Program-made: the position numbers and the translations under genes
The notes under the pieces: generated by a model
Databases searched by the model: none
What the model was told of the DNA's origin: nothing
The model's input: the letters and a program-made list of their open reading frames with translations, nothing else
Shown: piece by piece, positions 50,100 through 58,652 of the stretch
Layout: each line of letters opens with the position of its first letter
Position numbering within the stretch: position 1 is the stretch's first letter
Origin: Thermoactinospora rubra
Lineage (GTDB): Bacteria > Actinomycetota > Actinomycetes > Streptosporangiales > Streptosporangiaceae
Reading direction: 5' to 3'
Assembly (NCBI RefSeq): GCF_002093975.1
Contig: NZ_MSZZ01000011.1
Coordinates: 248,001-312,000 of the forward strand
DNA: 64,000 nt

Positions 50100-51410
50100 A
50101 TGCCCACACCGAACCGACAGACCGTCCGCGACCTGCGCAAAAACAGCCGCAGCGCGGTTTTGCAACGGTTGTATCTCGACGGCCCCACCAGCCGCCAGGC
50201 GCTGGGCGCGGCGACCGGGCTGAGCTCCGGCTCGATCAGCACGATCGTGGCCGAGCTGCTGGAGGAGGGCCTGGTGGAGGAGGCCGGCACGGTCGACTCC
50301 GCCGGCGGCCGGCCCCGCAACCTGCTGCGCGTCTCCCCCTCCTGCGCCTACCTCGTGGGCGTGGACGTGGGCGAGACCCGCGTGCGCGTGGAGCTGTTCG
50401 ACATGGGCCTGGCGGAGCTGGCGCGCAGCGAGCACCCCTTGGAGCACGGCCACTACGACGTGGAGTCGATCGTCAGGCACATCGCCGACGGCGTGGCCGA
50501 GGTGATCGACGGCGCGGGTGTGCCGGCCGAGCGGCTCCTCGGGGTCGGGGTGGGCGTGCCGGGCATCGTGGAGCGCGCTCCCGGCGGCGCGGTGGTGCAC
50601 GGGCAGACCATCGGCTGGGAGGCTGTCCCCTTGGAGGCCCTGCTGCGCGAGGCGGTCGCCCTGCCGCCCGGCGCCCGCCTGCACATCGAGAACGGCGCCA
50701 AGACCCTGGGCAGGGCCGAGCTGTGGTTCGGCGGCGGGCGCGGCGCGAGCGACGCCGTCATCGTGCTGTTCGGCTCCGGCATCGGCGCCTGCATCGTCAC
50801 CGGCGGCGCGATCCTGGAGGGCACGCGCAGCAGCGCCTCGGAGTGGGGGCACAGCACCGTCCACGTCCGCGGCCGCCGCTGCCGCTGCGGCTCCACCGGA
50901 TGCCTGGAGGCCTACGCCGGGGCCGAGGCGATGATCGAGCGCTGGCGCGAGGCCGGCGCGCGGCTGGACCCCGAGGTCGACGAGGAAATCGCCCTCGCCA
51001 CGCTGATCGCCCGCGCGACGGGGGACGCGCCCGACCCGGTGGCCGCCACCGTGCTGGAGGAGACGGCCGAGTACCTGGGGGCCGGGCTGGCCACGCTGAT
51101 CAACCTCTACAACCCCGAGCGCATCCTGCTGGGCGGCTGGGCCGGCCTGCAGCTCGCGCCGCACATCCTGGAGTCGGTACGCCGCCACGCGAGCGCCTAC
51201 TCGCTGCGCTACCCCGCCGAGCGGGTCACGATCGAGCCGGGACGGCTGGGCCCCGACGCCGTCACGGTTGGCGCGGCGACGCTCCCCCTCGCCGACTTCT
51301 TCGCCCGCGGCGGGCGCAGGCAGGACCCGGCGGGCGAGGCGGAACTGGCCGCCGAGCTCGTCGCCGAGCAGGCCGGCTGGCGGGCCGCGCTGGGGATTCG
51401 CACGTCCTGA
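50100..51410 (+). CDS. ROK-family transcriptional repressor
   Basis: 436 residues from ATG 50100, with GGAAAGGA upstream. N-terminal winged HTH (TSRQALGAATGLSSGSISTIVAELLEEGLV), then an ASKHA sugar-kinase-like sensor: GVDVGETRVRVEL, VGVGVPGIVE and the zinc motif CRCGSTGCLEAYAG. ROK repressors release DNA on binding a sugar. Divergent from the beta-glucoside importer operon and thus its probable regulator. Confidence 0.93.
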   Translation: MPTPNRQTVRDLRKNSRSAVLQRLYLDGPTSRQALGAATGLSSGSISTIVAELLEEGLVEEAGTVDSAGGRPRNLLRVSPSCAYLVGVDVGETRVRVELFDMGLAELARSEHPLEHGHYDVESIVRHIADGVAEVIDGAGVPAERLLGVGVGVPGIVERAPGGAVVHGQTIGWEAVPLEALLREAVALPPGARLHIENGAKTLGRAELWFGGGRGASDAVIVLFGSGIGACIVTGGAILEGTRSSASEWGHSTVHVRGRRCRCGSTGCLEAYAGAEAMIERWREAGARLDPEVDEEIALATLIARATGDAPDPVAATVLEETAEYLGAGLATLINLYNPERILLGGWAGLQLAPHILESVRRHASAYSLRYPAERVTIEPGRLGPDAVTVGAATLPLADFFARGGRRQDPAGEAELAAELVAEQAGWRAALGIRTS

Positions 51411-51641
51411 CGATCACCGGCATAGGGCGGGTGCGGGGGATGGCCGGCCCCTTCGAGGTCGCACTCTAGCCGCCACCTGGGAAGACGCCCCGAAAATCTT
51501 TCGGAGGATTGAACGGCGAAACAGCGGGGATACTCCCCCGCAGAGTCCAGCAGAGGGCTTGACCGCCGAACCGGCGAGGCGTGCCCCTGCATGGGTTTGT
51601 TCCCTGACGGGGCCGCCTGCTTCCGAATATCAGGGGCAGCA

Positions 51642-52421
51642 GTGACCGTCCACGAACTCGACCTCAACGACATGACCGCCGAGGCCATCCTCGAGGAGAT
51701 GGCCCGCCCGGACATTCCTCAGCACGTGCGTGAACGACTGTGCGAGCGGCTGGTGGACATGCACCGGCCCCTCGTCGTGGAGATCGCCCGCCGCTACCGG
51801 TACCGCGGCGAGCCGTACGAGGACATCCTCCAGGCCGCCTACGTCGGCCTCATGAAGGCCGTCAACGGCTTCGACCCCAGCCTCGGCCACGCCTTCAGGG
51901 GCTATGCCGCCGTCACCGTCAGCGGCGAGATCAAGCGCCACTTCCGCGACCGCACCTGGGCCATCCGGGTGCCGCGCGTCTACCAGGAGCGCCGCTCCGA
52001 GCTGAACCGCCTGGTGACCGACCTGTCCCAGGAGCTCGGCCGGTCGCCCACCGTGGCCGAGCTGGCCCAGCGGATGAACATCACCGAGGAGGACGTGCTG
52101 CTGGCGCTCGACGCCTCGGCCGCCTACAGCACCCTGTCGCTCGACGCCCCGGTGGGCGCCGACGACGCCGAGGGCGCGGCGCTGGGCGAGCTGATCCCCG
52201 AGGAGGACGACTCGCTGGCCTCCCTCGTCGACAAGGAGGCCGTCAAGCCGCTCATCGACGCCCTGCCCGAGCGGGAGCGGAACATCCTGCTGATGCGGTT
52301 CTACGGCAACCGCACGCAGGCGGAGATCGCCGAGGAGTTCGGCATCTCGCAGATGCACGTCTCCCGGATCCTCCGCAAGGTGCTCGACCAGCTGCGCGAC
52401 CAGCTGCTGGTGGCCGCGTAA
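51642..52421 (+). CDS. SigB/SigF/SigG-type RNA polymerase sigma factor
   Basis: 259 residues from GTG 51642 with AGGGG six bases upstream; earlier starts in the frame look less likely. Region 2: RPLVVEIARRYRYRGEPYEDILQAAYVGLMKAV, region 3 LGRSPTVAELAQRMNITEEDV, region 4 RTQAEIAEEFGISQMHVSRILRK. A general stress/morphogenesis sigma group in actinomycetes, normally held by an anti-sigma kinase; none is adjacent. The 230 bases upstream hold no gene I can support. Confidence 0.92.
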   Translation: MTVHELDLNDMTAEAILEEMARPDIPQHVRERLCERLVDMHRPLVVEIARRYRYRGEPYEDILQAAYVGLMKAVNGFDPSLGHAFRGYAAVTVSGEIKRHFRDRTWAIRVPRVYQERRSELNRLVTDLSQELGRSPTVAELAQRMNITEEDVLLALDASAAYSTLSLDAPVGADDAEGAALGELIPEEDDSLASLVDKEAVKPLIDALPERERNILLMRFYGNRTQAEIAEEFGISQMHVSRILRKVLDQLRDQLLVAA

Positions 52422-52433
52422 CCGGCGGGCGCC

Positions 52434-53498
52434 TCACCCCTCCCCGAGGTCCCCGAGGGTGAGGACCACCTTGACGTCGTCTGGCCGGGCGGTGAACGCC
52501 TCGGCGAAGCGCTCCAGCGGCACCCGGCGGGTGATCAGCCCCTCCAGCCAGTCCGGCGGAGCCTTCGCCAGGGCGTCCGCCGCCTGCCGGTAGTGGCGCA
52601 GGTTGGCGTTGACCGACCCCACCACCACGTCGTTCTCCAGGACCAGCGCCCGGTTGAGCGCCCCGGGGTCGATCTCCAGCTTCCGCCCGGCCGACGACAC
52701 CCCCGTCAGGCAGACGATGCCGTAGGAGGCGGTGGCGGCCATCGCGTCGAAGACGACGCCGCCGACGCCGGTGGCCTCGATCACCACGTCCGGGTCGAGG
52801 CGGGAGGCGGTCTCGGCCACCGGGCCGCTGTGGTAGGCGGCGTCCAGCTCGCGGACCAGCCGCGGCTTGGGCCCGTCGGTCACCCGGTCCAGGACGTGCA
52901 CCTCCAGCCCGCGCTGCACGCCGAGCAGCGCGGCCAGCAGGCCGATGGGACCGGCCCCGGTCACCAGGACCCGGCGCGGCTCGAACCAGGACCGCCGGCC
53001 GATCCGCTCCACCTGCTCCCAGGCCTTGGCCACCACCGTCGTCGGCTCCATGAGCATGCCGACCCGCTCCAGCCTGCCGTCCAGCTTCACGGCGTAGCCG
53101 GCCTCCACGCTCCACAACCGGCTGCCGTAGCCGTCGAGCTGCTTGATGCCGCGCTCGGTGTAGCGGCCGTTGCGGCACATGTCGAACTCCCCGTGCGCGC
53201 ACGCCCCGCACGGCACCGGATCCGGCCGCCGCACCACGCCGACCACCAGGTCTCCCGGCGAGAAGCCGGTGCCGGCGGGCGCCTGCCGTACCCGGCCCAG
53301 CGACTCGTGCCCGAGGACCAGCCGGTCCCGTCCTGGCGGCGCCCAGCCGTACAGGCCCTCGGCGATCTCCCGGTCGGTGCCGCACACGCCGATCGCGAGC
53401 CCCTCGGCGAGGAGCTCGCCGGGCCGCGGGACGGGTTCGGGAACGTCGTCGACCCGCAACGCCCCTGGGCGCCCGGGTTCCACCACCAGCGCGCGCAT
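52434..53498 (-). CDS. Glucose 1-dehydrogenase-like zinc oxidoreductase
   Basis: 354 residues. Catalytic zinc region IGVCGTDREIAEGLYG and LGHESLGRV; structural Cys in PCGACAHGEFDMC; Rossmann VLVTGAGPIGLLAALLGVQRGLEVHVLDR. TERGIKQLDGYGSRLW and LMEPTTVVAKAWEQ are typical of the archaeal-type glucose dehydrogenase branch of the MDR superfamily. Probably oxidises glucose or a related sugar with NAD(P). Convergent with the sigma gene. Confidence 0.87.
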   Translation of the reverse strand: MRALVVEPGRPGALRVDDVPEPVPRPGELLAEGLAIGVCGTDREIAEGLYGWAPPGRDRLVLGHESLGRVRQAPAGTGFSPGDLVVGVVRRPDPVPCGACAHGEFDMCRNGRYTERGIKQLDGYGSRLWSVEAGYAVKLDGRLERVGMLMEPTTVVAKAWEQVERIGRRSWFEPRRVLVTGAGPIGLLAALLGVQRGLEVHVLDRVTDGPKPRLVRELDAAYHSGPVAETASRLDPDVVIEATGVGGVVFDAMAATASYGIVCLTGVSSAGRKLEIDPGALNRALVLENDVVVGSVNANLRHYRQAADALAKAPPDWLEGLITRRVPLERFAEAFTARPDDVKVVLTLGDLGEG

Positions 53499-53592
53499 GC
53501 CCGCATCCTCTCGGTCCTGGTAACAGTCCCCTGCCCAGGCACCTACCGTCGGAGGGCGGAGGCAAACGGCGCTCCCCGGCTGCCAGGCCCGC

Positions 53593-55104
53593 TCAGGGCT
53601 CGGCGGGTTTGATCCAGTCGAAGGAGCGCTGGACCGCCCGCTTCCAGTTGGCGTACTCGGCCGCGCGGACGGCGGGATCCATGGCCGGCACCCAGCGGGC
53701 GGCCCTGTGCCAGTTGCGGCGCAGCCCCTCCAGGTCCGCCCAGTACCCCACGGCGAGGCCGGCGGCGTAGGCGGCGCCGAGCGAGACGGTCTCCGCGACC
53801 ATGGGGCGGACGACGGGGACGTTGAGGACGTCGGCGACGATCTGCATGAGCAGGTGGTCGGCCGTCATGCCGCCGTCGGCCTTGAGCTCCTTCAGCCGGA
53901 GCCCGGAGTCGTGGTTCATGGCGTCGACGACCTCGCGGGTCTGCCAGGCGGTGGCCTCCAGCACGGCCCTGGCCAGGTGGCCCTTGGTGATGTAGGAGGT
54001 CAGGCCCACGATGACGCCGCGGGCCTCGCTGCGCCAGTGCGGGGCGAACAGGCCGGAGAAGGCCGGGACGATGTAGCAGCCGCCGTTGTCCTCGACCGTG
54101 CGGGCGAGGGTCTCGATCTCGGGGGCGGTGGAGATGAGCCCGAGGCCGTCGCGGAACCACTGCACCAGCGCGCCGGTGATGGCGATCGACCCCTCCAGCG
54201 CGTAGGCGGCCGGCTGGCCCTCGATCTGGTAGGCCACGGTGGTCAGCAGCCCGTTGGCGGAGCGGACCGGCTCGGCGCCGGTGTTCATCAGCAGGAAGCC
54301 GCCGGTGCCGTAGGTGCACTTGGTCTCGCCGGGGGCGTAGCAGGTCTGCCCGAACAGGGCCGCCTGCTGGTCGCCCAGCGCCGCGGCGATGCGCACGCCG
54401 GGGATGACGCGCCTGGCCCTGCCGTACACCTCGGCCGAGGAGCGGATCTCCGGCAGCATCGCCGCCGGGACGCCGAAGAACTTCAGCAGCTCCTCGTCCC
54501 AGCGCAGCGTCGTGAGGTTCATCAGGAGCGTACGGCTGGCGTTGGTGACGTCGGTGACGTGCACGCCCCCGTCGACGCCGCCGCTGAGGTTCCAGATCAG
54601 CCAGCTCTCCATGGTCCCGAACAGCACCTCACCGCGCTCGGCCCGTTCGCGCAGGCCGGGGACGTGGTCCAGCAGCCAGCGGATGCGCGGGGCGGAGAAG
54701 TAGGTGGCCAGCGGCAGCCCGGTCCGCTCGGCGACCAGGCCGGCGCCGGGGGCGCGGGCCAGCTCGGCGACCAGGGTGTCGGTGCGGGTGTCCTGCCAGA
54801 CGAGGGCGCGGCCGATGGGCTGCCCGGTGACCCGGTCCCACAGCAGCGTGGTCTCGCGCTGGTTGGCGATGCCGAGGGCGGCGACCTGGTCGGTCGTGAT
54901 ACCCGCCTGCGCCAGGGCGTCGACGATGATGCGTTCGAGGTTGCGCCAGATCTCCAGGGCGTCGTGCTCCACCCAGCCGGGCTTGGGGAAGTGCTGGCGG
55001 TGCTCGCGTTGCGCGACCGAGACGAGCCGTCCCCGGTGGTCGAACAGGATGCACCGGGTGGAGGTGGTGCCCTGGTCGATGGACATCACGTAGCGTTCGC
55101 TCAT
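53593..55104 (-). CDS. glpK: Glycerol kinase, second copy
   Basis: 503 residues. FGGY-kinase motifs: MSIDQGTTSTRCILFD, NQRETTLLWDR, TYGTGGFLLMNTGAEPV and LEGSIAITGALVQW. The same length as the copy at 57060 but clearly diverged. It phosphorylates glycerol with ATP. Lies 33 bases downstream of the IclR regulator on the same strand, so the two form a leftward operon separate from glpFKD. Confidence 0.95.
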   Translation of the reverse strand: MSERYVMSIDQGTTSTRCILFDHRGRLVSVAQREHRQHFPKPGWVEHDALEIWRNLERIIVDALAQAGITTDQVAALGIANQRETTLLWDRVTGQPIGRALVWQDTRTDTLVAELARAPGAGLVAERTGLPLATYFSAPRIRWLLDHVPGLRERAERGEVLFGTMESWLIWNLSGGVDGGVHVTDVTNASRTLLMNLTTLRWDEELLKFFGVPAAMLPEIRSSAEVYGRARRVIPGVRIAAALGDQQAALFGQTCYAPGETKCTYGTGGFLLMNTGAEPVRSANGLLTTVAYQIEGQPAAYALEGSIAITGALVQWFRDGLGLISTAPEIETLARTVEDNGGCYIVPAFSGLFAPHWRSEARGVIVGLTSYITKGHLARAVLEATAWQTREVVDAMNHDSGLRLKELKADGGMTADHLLMQIVADVLNVPVVRPMVAETVSLGAAYAAGLAVGYWADLEGLRRNWHRAARWVPAMDPAVRAAEYANWKRAVQRSFDWIKPAEP

Positions 55105-55137
55105 CCGGCCACCGCCCGGCGGCCGTGGCGGCGGGTC

Positions 55138-55905
55138 TCACCAGCGCGAGGCGCCCAGATCCCGGGAGACCGCTCTGGCGGCGTCGCGCACGTAGCCCAC
55201 CAGCGCCGGGTCCGGCTGGCGGCGGGCGTCGCACAGCCGCTCGACCGCGCCGGAGATGCCGATCGCGCCGACGACCAGCCCGCCGTAGCCGCGGATGGGC
55301 GCGGCGATGCCGGCCTCGCCCTGCACCGCCTCCTCCACCGAGGCGGCCCAGCCTTGGTCGCGGACCCGGGTGAGGACGCGGGCCAGCTCGCGATGGTTGG
55401 TGATGGTGCGGCGGCAGTAGCGCTCCAGCTCGGCGTCGCGGATGGCGGCGGCGGCGTTGGCGTCGTAGGCCAGCAGCACCTTGCCGAGAGCGGTGGCGTG
55501 CAGCGGCAGGAGCGTGCCGACGTCCATGGCCTGCAGGGTGTCGTCGGGCCGGAACACGTGGTGGACGACCAGCACCTTGCCGTCGAGGAAGGTGCCGATG
55601 CGCACGGCCTCGCCGCTGCGGGCGGCCAGCGCGTCGGCCCAGTTGATGGCCCGCGAGCGCAGCTCGTTGACGTCGAGATAGCTGGTGCCCAGGTGGAGCA
55701 GGGCCGCGCCCAGCTGGTACTTGCCGCTGGCCTCGTCCTGCTCGACGAAGCCGACGCGGACCAGCGTGCGCAGGATGCCGTGCACGGTGCCCCGGGCCAG
55801 GCCGAGGGAACTGGCCAGCTCGCCGACGCCGAGCCGGCCGGAACTGCTGGCCAGCAGCCGCAGAATCGCGGCGGCTCGCTCGATCGACTGCACCGGTCCC
55901 GGCAT
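55138..55905 (-). CDS. gylR: IclR-family regulator of glycerol genes (GylR-like)
   Basis: 255 residues. Winged HTH (QSIERAAAILRLLASSSGRLGVGELASSLGLARGTVHGILRTL) and the IclR effector domain (AIRGYGGLVVGAIGISGAVERL). Position between two glycerol kinase genes and divergent from glpF matches GylR, the glycerol repressor of streptomycetes, which senses glycerol 3-phosphate. Two identical 15-bp sites in the divergent region are its likely operators. Confidence 0.88.
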   Translation of the reverse strand: MPGPVQSIERAAAILRLLASSSGRLGVGELASSLGLARGTVHGILRTLVRVGFVEQDEASGKYQLGAALLHLGTSYLDVNELRSRAINWADALAARSGEAVRIGTFLDGKVLVVHHVFRPDDTLQAMDVGTLLPLHATALGKVLLAYDANAAAAIRDAELERYCRRTITNHRELARVLTRVRDQGWAASVEEAVQGEAGIAAPIRGYGGLVVGAIGISGAVERLCDARRQPDPALVGYVRDAARAVSRDLGASRW

Positions 55906-55936
55906 GAGTCAGATCCTAGGGTCCTTGATTGTCTGC

Positions 55937-55951
55937 CGACAATGTCGACAC
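55937..55951. promoter_or_regulatory. gylR-side operator copy
   Basis: CGACAATGTCGACAC, containing the palindrome CGACA-A-TGTCG, 32 bases before ATG 55905. Identical to 56051-56065. Confidence 0.72.
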
Positions 55952-56050
55952 CCGACTCCATAGCCGTACGGCGACCGCGGGCCTGCCCGTCCTGTGTGGT
56001 CTGCGACATACGGCGCAGCGTAACGCCAGCTCGGAACGCGGGAAAGTGTT

Positions 56051-56101
56051 CGACAATGTCGACACTCGTCCGTTGACCCGCCCTCGCGCGCTGCCTAGCG
56101 T
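56051..56101 (+). promoter_or_regulatory. glpF promoter and operator
   Basis: Operator CGACAATGTCGACAC (56051-56065) lies just upstream of TTGACC (56073-56078), 17-base spacer, TAGCGT (56096-56101). Transcription would start near 56108, about 90 bases before glpF. Confidence 0.72.
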
Positions 56102-56197
56102 CCTCGGCAGACGTGAACGGGGTCACATCCCCGCCGCCGGTCGCCGGCGGGCCGCCCGGTCCCGACGTGCCGCCACCCCCCACTTCGAGGAGGACTC

Positions 56198-57028
56198 ATG
56201 ACGCAACCGAAACGTGAACCGGGGCTGCTCGGCGAGATGTCGGCCGAGTTCGCCGGAACGATGATTCTCATCCTGTTCGGCGTCGGCGTCGTCGCCCAGG
56301 TCGCCGCCGCGGGCGTCGGCGCCTACGACAGCATCGCCTGGGCCTGGGGCCTGGGCGTGGCCCTGGCGGTGTACGTGTCCGCCAGGATCAGCGGCGCCCA
56401 CCTCAACCCCGCCGTCACCTTCGCCCTCGCGGTGTTCCGCGAGTTCCCCTGGCGCAAGGTCGCCCCGTACGCGCTGGCGCAGACCGCCGGGGCCTTCGTG
56501 GCCGCCCTGATCGTGCGGTGGAACTACAGCGAGGTGCTGGCCATGGCCGACCCCGGCCACACCATCAAGACCCAGGGCGTCTTCTCGACCCTGCCGGGCA
56601 ACGGCACGCTGCCGGTGGGCGAGCTCGGCGCGCTGCGCGACCAGATCATCGGCACCGCGATCCTGCTGTTCGTCGTGCTGGCCCTGACCGACCTGCGCAA
56701 CCAGCCGCCGCTGGCCAACCTGACGCCCGTGGTGATCGGCCTGCTGGTGGTCGCCATCGGGTTCGCGTGGGGGACCAACGCCGGCTACGCCATCAACCCC
56801 GCCCGCGACTTCGGCCCCCGCCTGGCCTCGTTCCTGACGGGTTACGAGGGCGCCTGGCGAGACCAGTTCGGCAACCTCTACTTCTGGGTGCCGATCGTCG
56901 GCCCGCTGCTGGGCGGCGTCGTCGGCGCCGGGCTCTACAAGGTCCTCATCGGCCGGTTCCTGGGACGCCAGCAGGCCGAGGCGCCGGCCGCGGTCCCCGC
57001 CGAGCGCGTGCAGTACGAGACGGCCTGA
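56198..57028 (+). CDS. glpF: Glycerol uptake facilitator (aquaglyceroporin)
   Basis: 276 residues, six helices and two half-helices. The NPA signature appears as GAHLNPAVTFA (about residue 70), and the second as YAINPARDFGPRL (about residue 199), where the Asp after NPAR marks glycerol-conducting GlpF types. It passes glycerol by diffusion across the membrane. First gene of glpF-glpK-glpD, with GAGGAG before the ATG. Confidence 0.95.
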   Translation: MTQPKREPGLLGEMSAEFAGTMILILFGVGVVAQVAAAGVGAYDSIAWAWGLGVALAVYVSARISGAHLNPAVTFALAVFREFPWRKVAPYALAQTAGAFVAALIVRWNYSEVLAMADPGHTIKTQGVFSTLPGNGTLPVGELGALRDQIIGTAILLFVVLALTDLRNQPPLANLTPVVIGLLVVAIGFAWGTNAGYAINPARDFGPRLASFLTGYEGAWRDQFGNLYFWVPIVGPLLGGVVGAGLYKVLIGRFLGRQQAEAPAAVPAERVQYETA

Positions 57029-57059
57029 AACCCACCCCCCCTCACGAGAAAGGCATCCC

Positions 57060-58565
57060 ATGGCGGACTTCGTCGGAGCGGTCGACCAGGGCACCACGAG
57101 CACCCGGTTCATGATCTTCGACTACGGCGGCAACGAGATCGCCCGTCACCAGCTGCCCCACGAGCAGATCCTGCCCCAGGCCGGATGGGTCGAGCACAAC
57201 CCCACGGAGATCTGGGAACGCACCCGCGCGGTCATCGAGACCACCCTCACCAAGGCCAAGCTCACCCACCGCGACCTGGCCGCGGTCGGCATCACCAACC
57301 AGCGCGAGACCACCGTGGTGTGGAACAGGCGCACCGGCCGGCCGTACTACAACGCGATCGTCTGGCAGGACACCCGCACCGACCGCATCGCGAGCGCCCT
57401 GGAGCGGGAGGGCAAGGGTGAGGTCATCCGCCGCAAGGCCGGCCTGCCCCCGGCCACGTACTTCTCCGGCGCCAAGATCCAGTGGATCCTGGACAACGTC
57501 GAGGGCGTACGGCAGGCGGCCGAGGACGGCGAGGCGCTGTTCGGCACCACCGACACGTGGCTGCTGTGGAACCTGACCGGCGGCGCGCACGTCACCGACC
57601 CCACCAACGCCAGCCGGACCATGCTGATGGACCTGGAGACCCTGGACTGGGACGACGAGCTCCTGGAGATCTTCGGCATCCCCCGCGCCATGCTCCCGGC
57701 CATCCGGCCCTCCTCCGACCCCACGGGCTACGGCGTCACGCTCGCCGGCGGGCCGCTGGGCGGCGAGGTGCCGCTGGGCGCCGTGCTCGGCGACCAGCAG
57801 GCCGCCACGGTCGGCCAGCTGTGCTTCAAGCCCGGCCAGGCCAAGAACACCTACGGCACCGGCAACTTCCTGCTGCTCAACACCGGCACGCAGCCCGTCA
57901 GGTCCGCCAACGGGCTGCTCACCACCGTCTGCTACCAGTTCAGCGGGCAGCTTCCCGTCTACGCCCTGGAAGGTTCCATCGCGGTGACCGGGTCGGCGGT
58001 GCAATGGCTGCGCGACCAGCTCGGCATCATCTCCGGCGCCGCCCAGAGCGAGGCGCTGGCCCGCCAGGTGGAGGACAACGGCGGCGTCTACTTCGTCCCG
58101 GCCTTCTCCGGCCTGTTCGCGCCGTACTGGAGGTCGGACGCCCGGGGCGCCATCGTCGGGCTGTCCCGCTACAACACCAACGCCCACGTGGCCAGGGCGA
58201 CGCTGGAATCCATCTGCTACCAGACCCGCGACGTGGTCGAGGCGATGCAGCAGGACTCGGGGGTGCGCCTGGACGTGCTGAAGGTCGACGGCGGCGTCAC
58301 CGCCAACCAGCTGTGCATGCAGATCCAGGCCGACATCCTCGGCGTGCCCGTCTCCAAGCCCGTGGTGGCGGAGACCACCGCGCTCGGCGCCGCCTACGCC
58401 GCCGGGCTGGCGGTGGGCTTCTGGGAGTCCGCCGAGGACCTGGAGAGCAACTGGAAGGAAGACCAGCGGTGGGAGCCCAGCTGGTCGCACGAGCAGCGGG
58501 AGCTCGGCTACGCCCGCTGGAAGAAGGCCGTCGAGCGGACCCTCGACTGGGTCGACGTCACCTGA
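57060..58565 (+). CDS. glpK: Glycerol kinase
   Basis: 501 residues. FVGAVDQGTTSTRFMIFD, NQRETTVVWNR, NTYGTGNFLLLNTG and LEGSIAVTGSAVQWL. Traps imported glycerol as glycerol 3-phosphate using ATP. 31 bases after glpF. A paralogue lies at 53593. Confidence 0.97.
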   Translation: MADFVGAVDQGTTSTRFMIFDYGGNEIARHQLPHEQILPQAGWVEHNPTEIWERTRAVIETTLTKAKLTHRDLAAVGITNQRETTVVWNRRTGRPYYNAIVWQDTRTDRIASALEREGKGEVIRRKAGLPPATYFSGAKIQWILDNVEGVRQAAEDGEALFGTTDTWLLWNLTGGAHVTDPTNASRTMLMDLETLDWDDELLEIFGIPRAMLPAIRPSSDPTGYGVTLAGGPLGGEVPLGAVLGDQQAATVGQLCFKPGQAKNTYGTGNFLLLNTGTQPVRSANGLLTTVCYQFSGQLPVYALEGSIAVTGSAVQWLRDQLGIISGAAQSEALARQVEDNGGVYFVPAFSGLFAPYWRSDARGAIVGLSRYNTNAHVARATLESICYQTRDVVEAMQQDSGVRLDVLKVDGGVTANQLCMQIQADILGVPVSKPVVAETTALGAAYAAGLAVGFWESAEDLESNWKEDQRWEPSWSHEQRELGYARWKKAVERTLDWVDVT

Positions 58566-58652
58566 CGGACGCCGGGGGTGGGGCCGGGCGGCCGGTCCCG
58601 CCCCCCGTCGCCGCCATCCCCCTGTGAAGCACTCGTGGTTTGGAGCACCCCT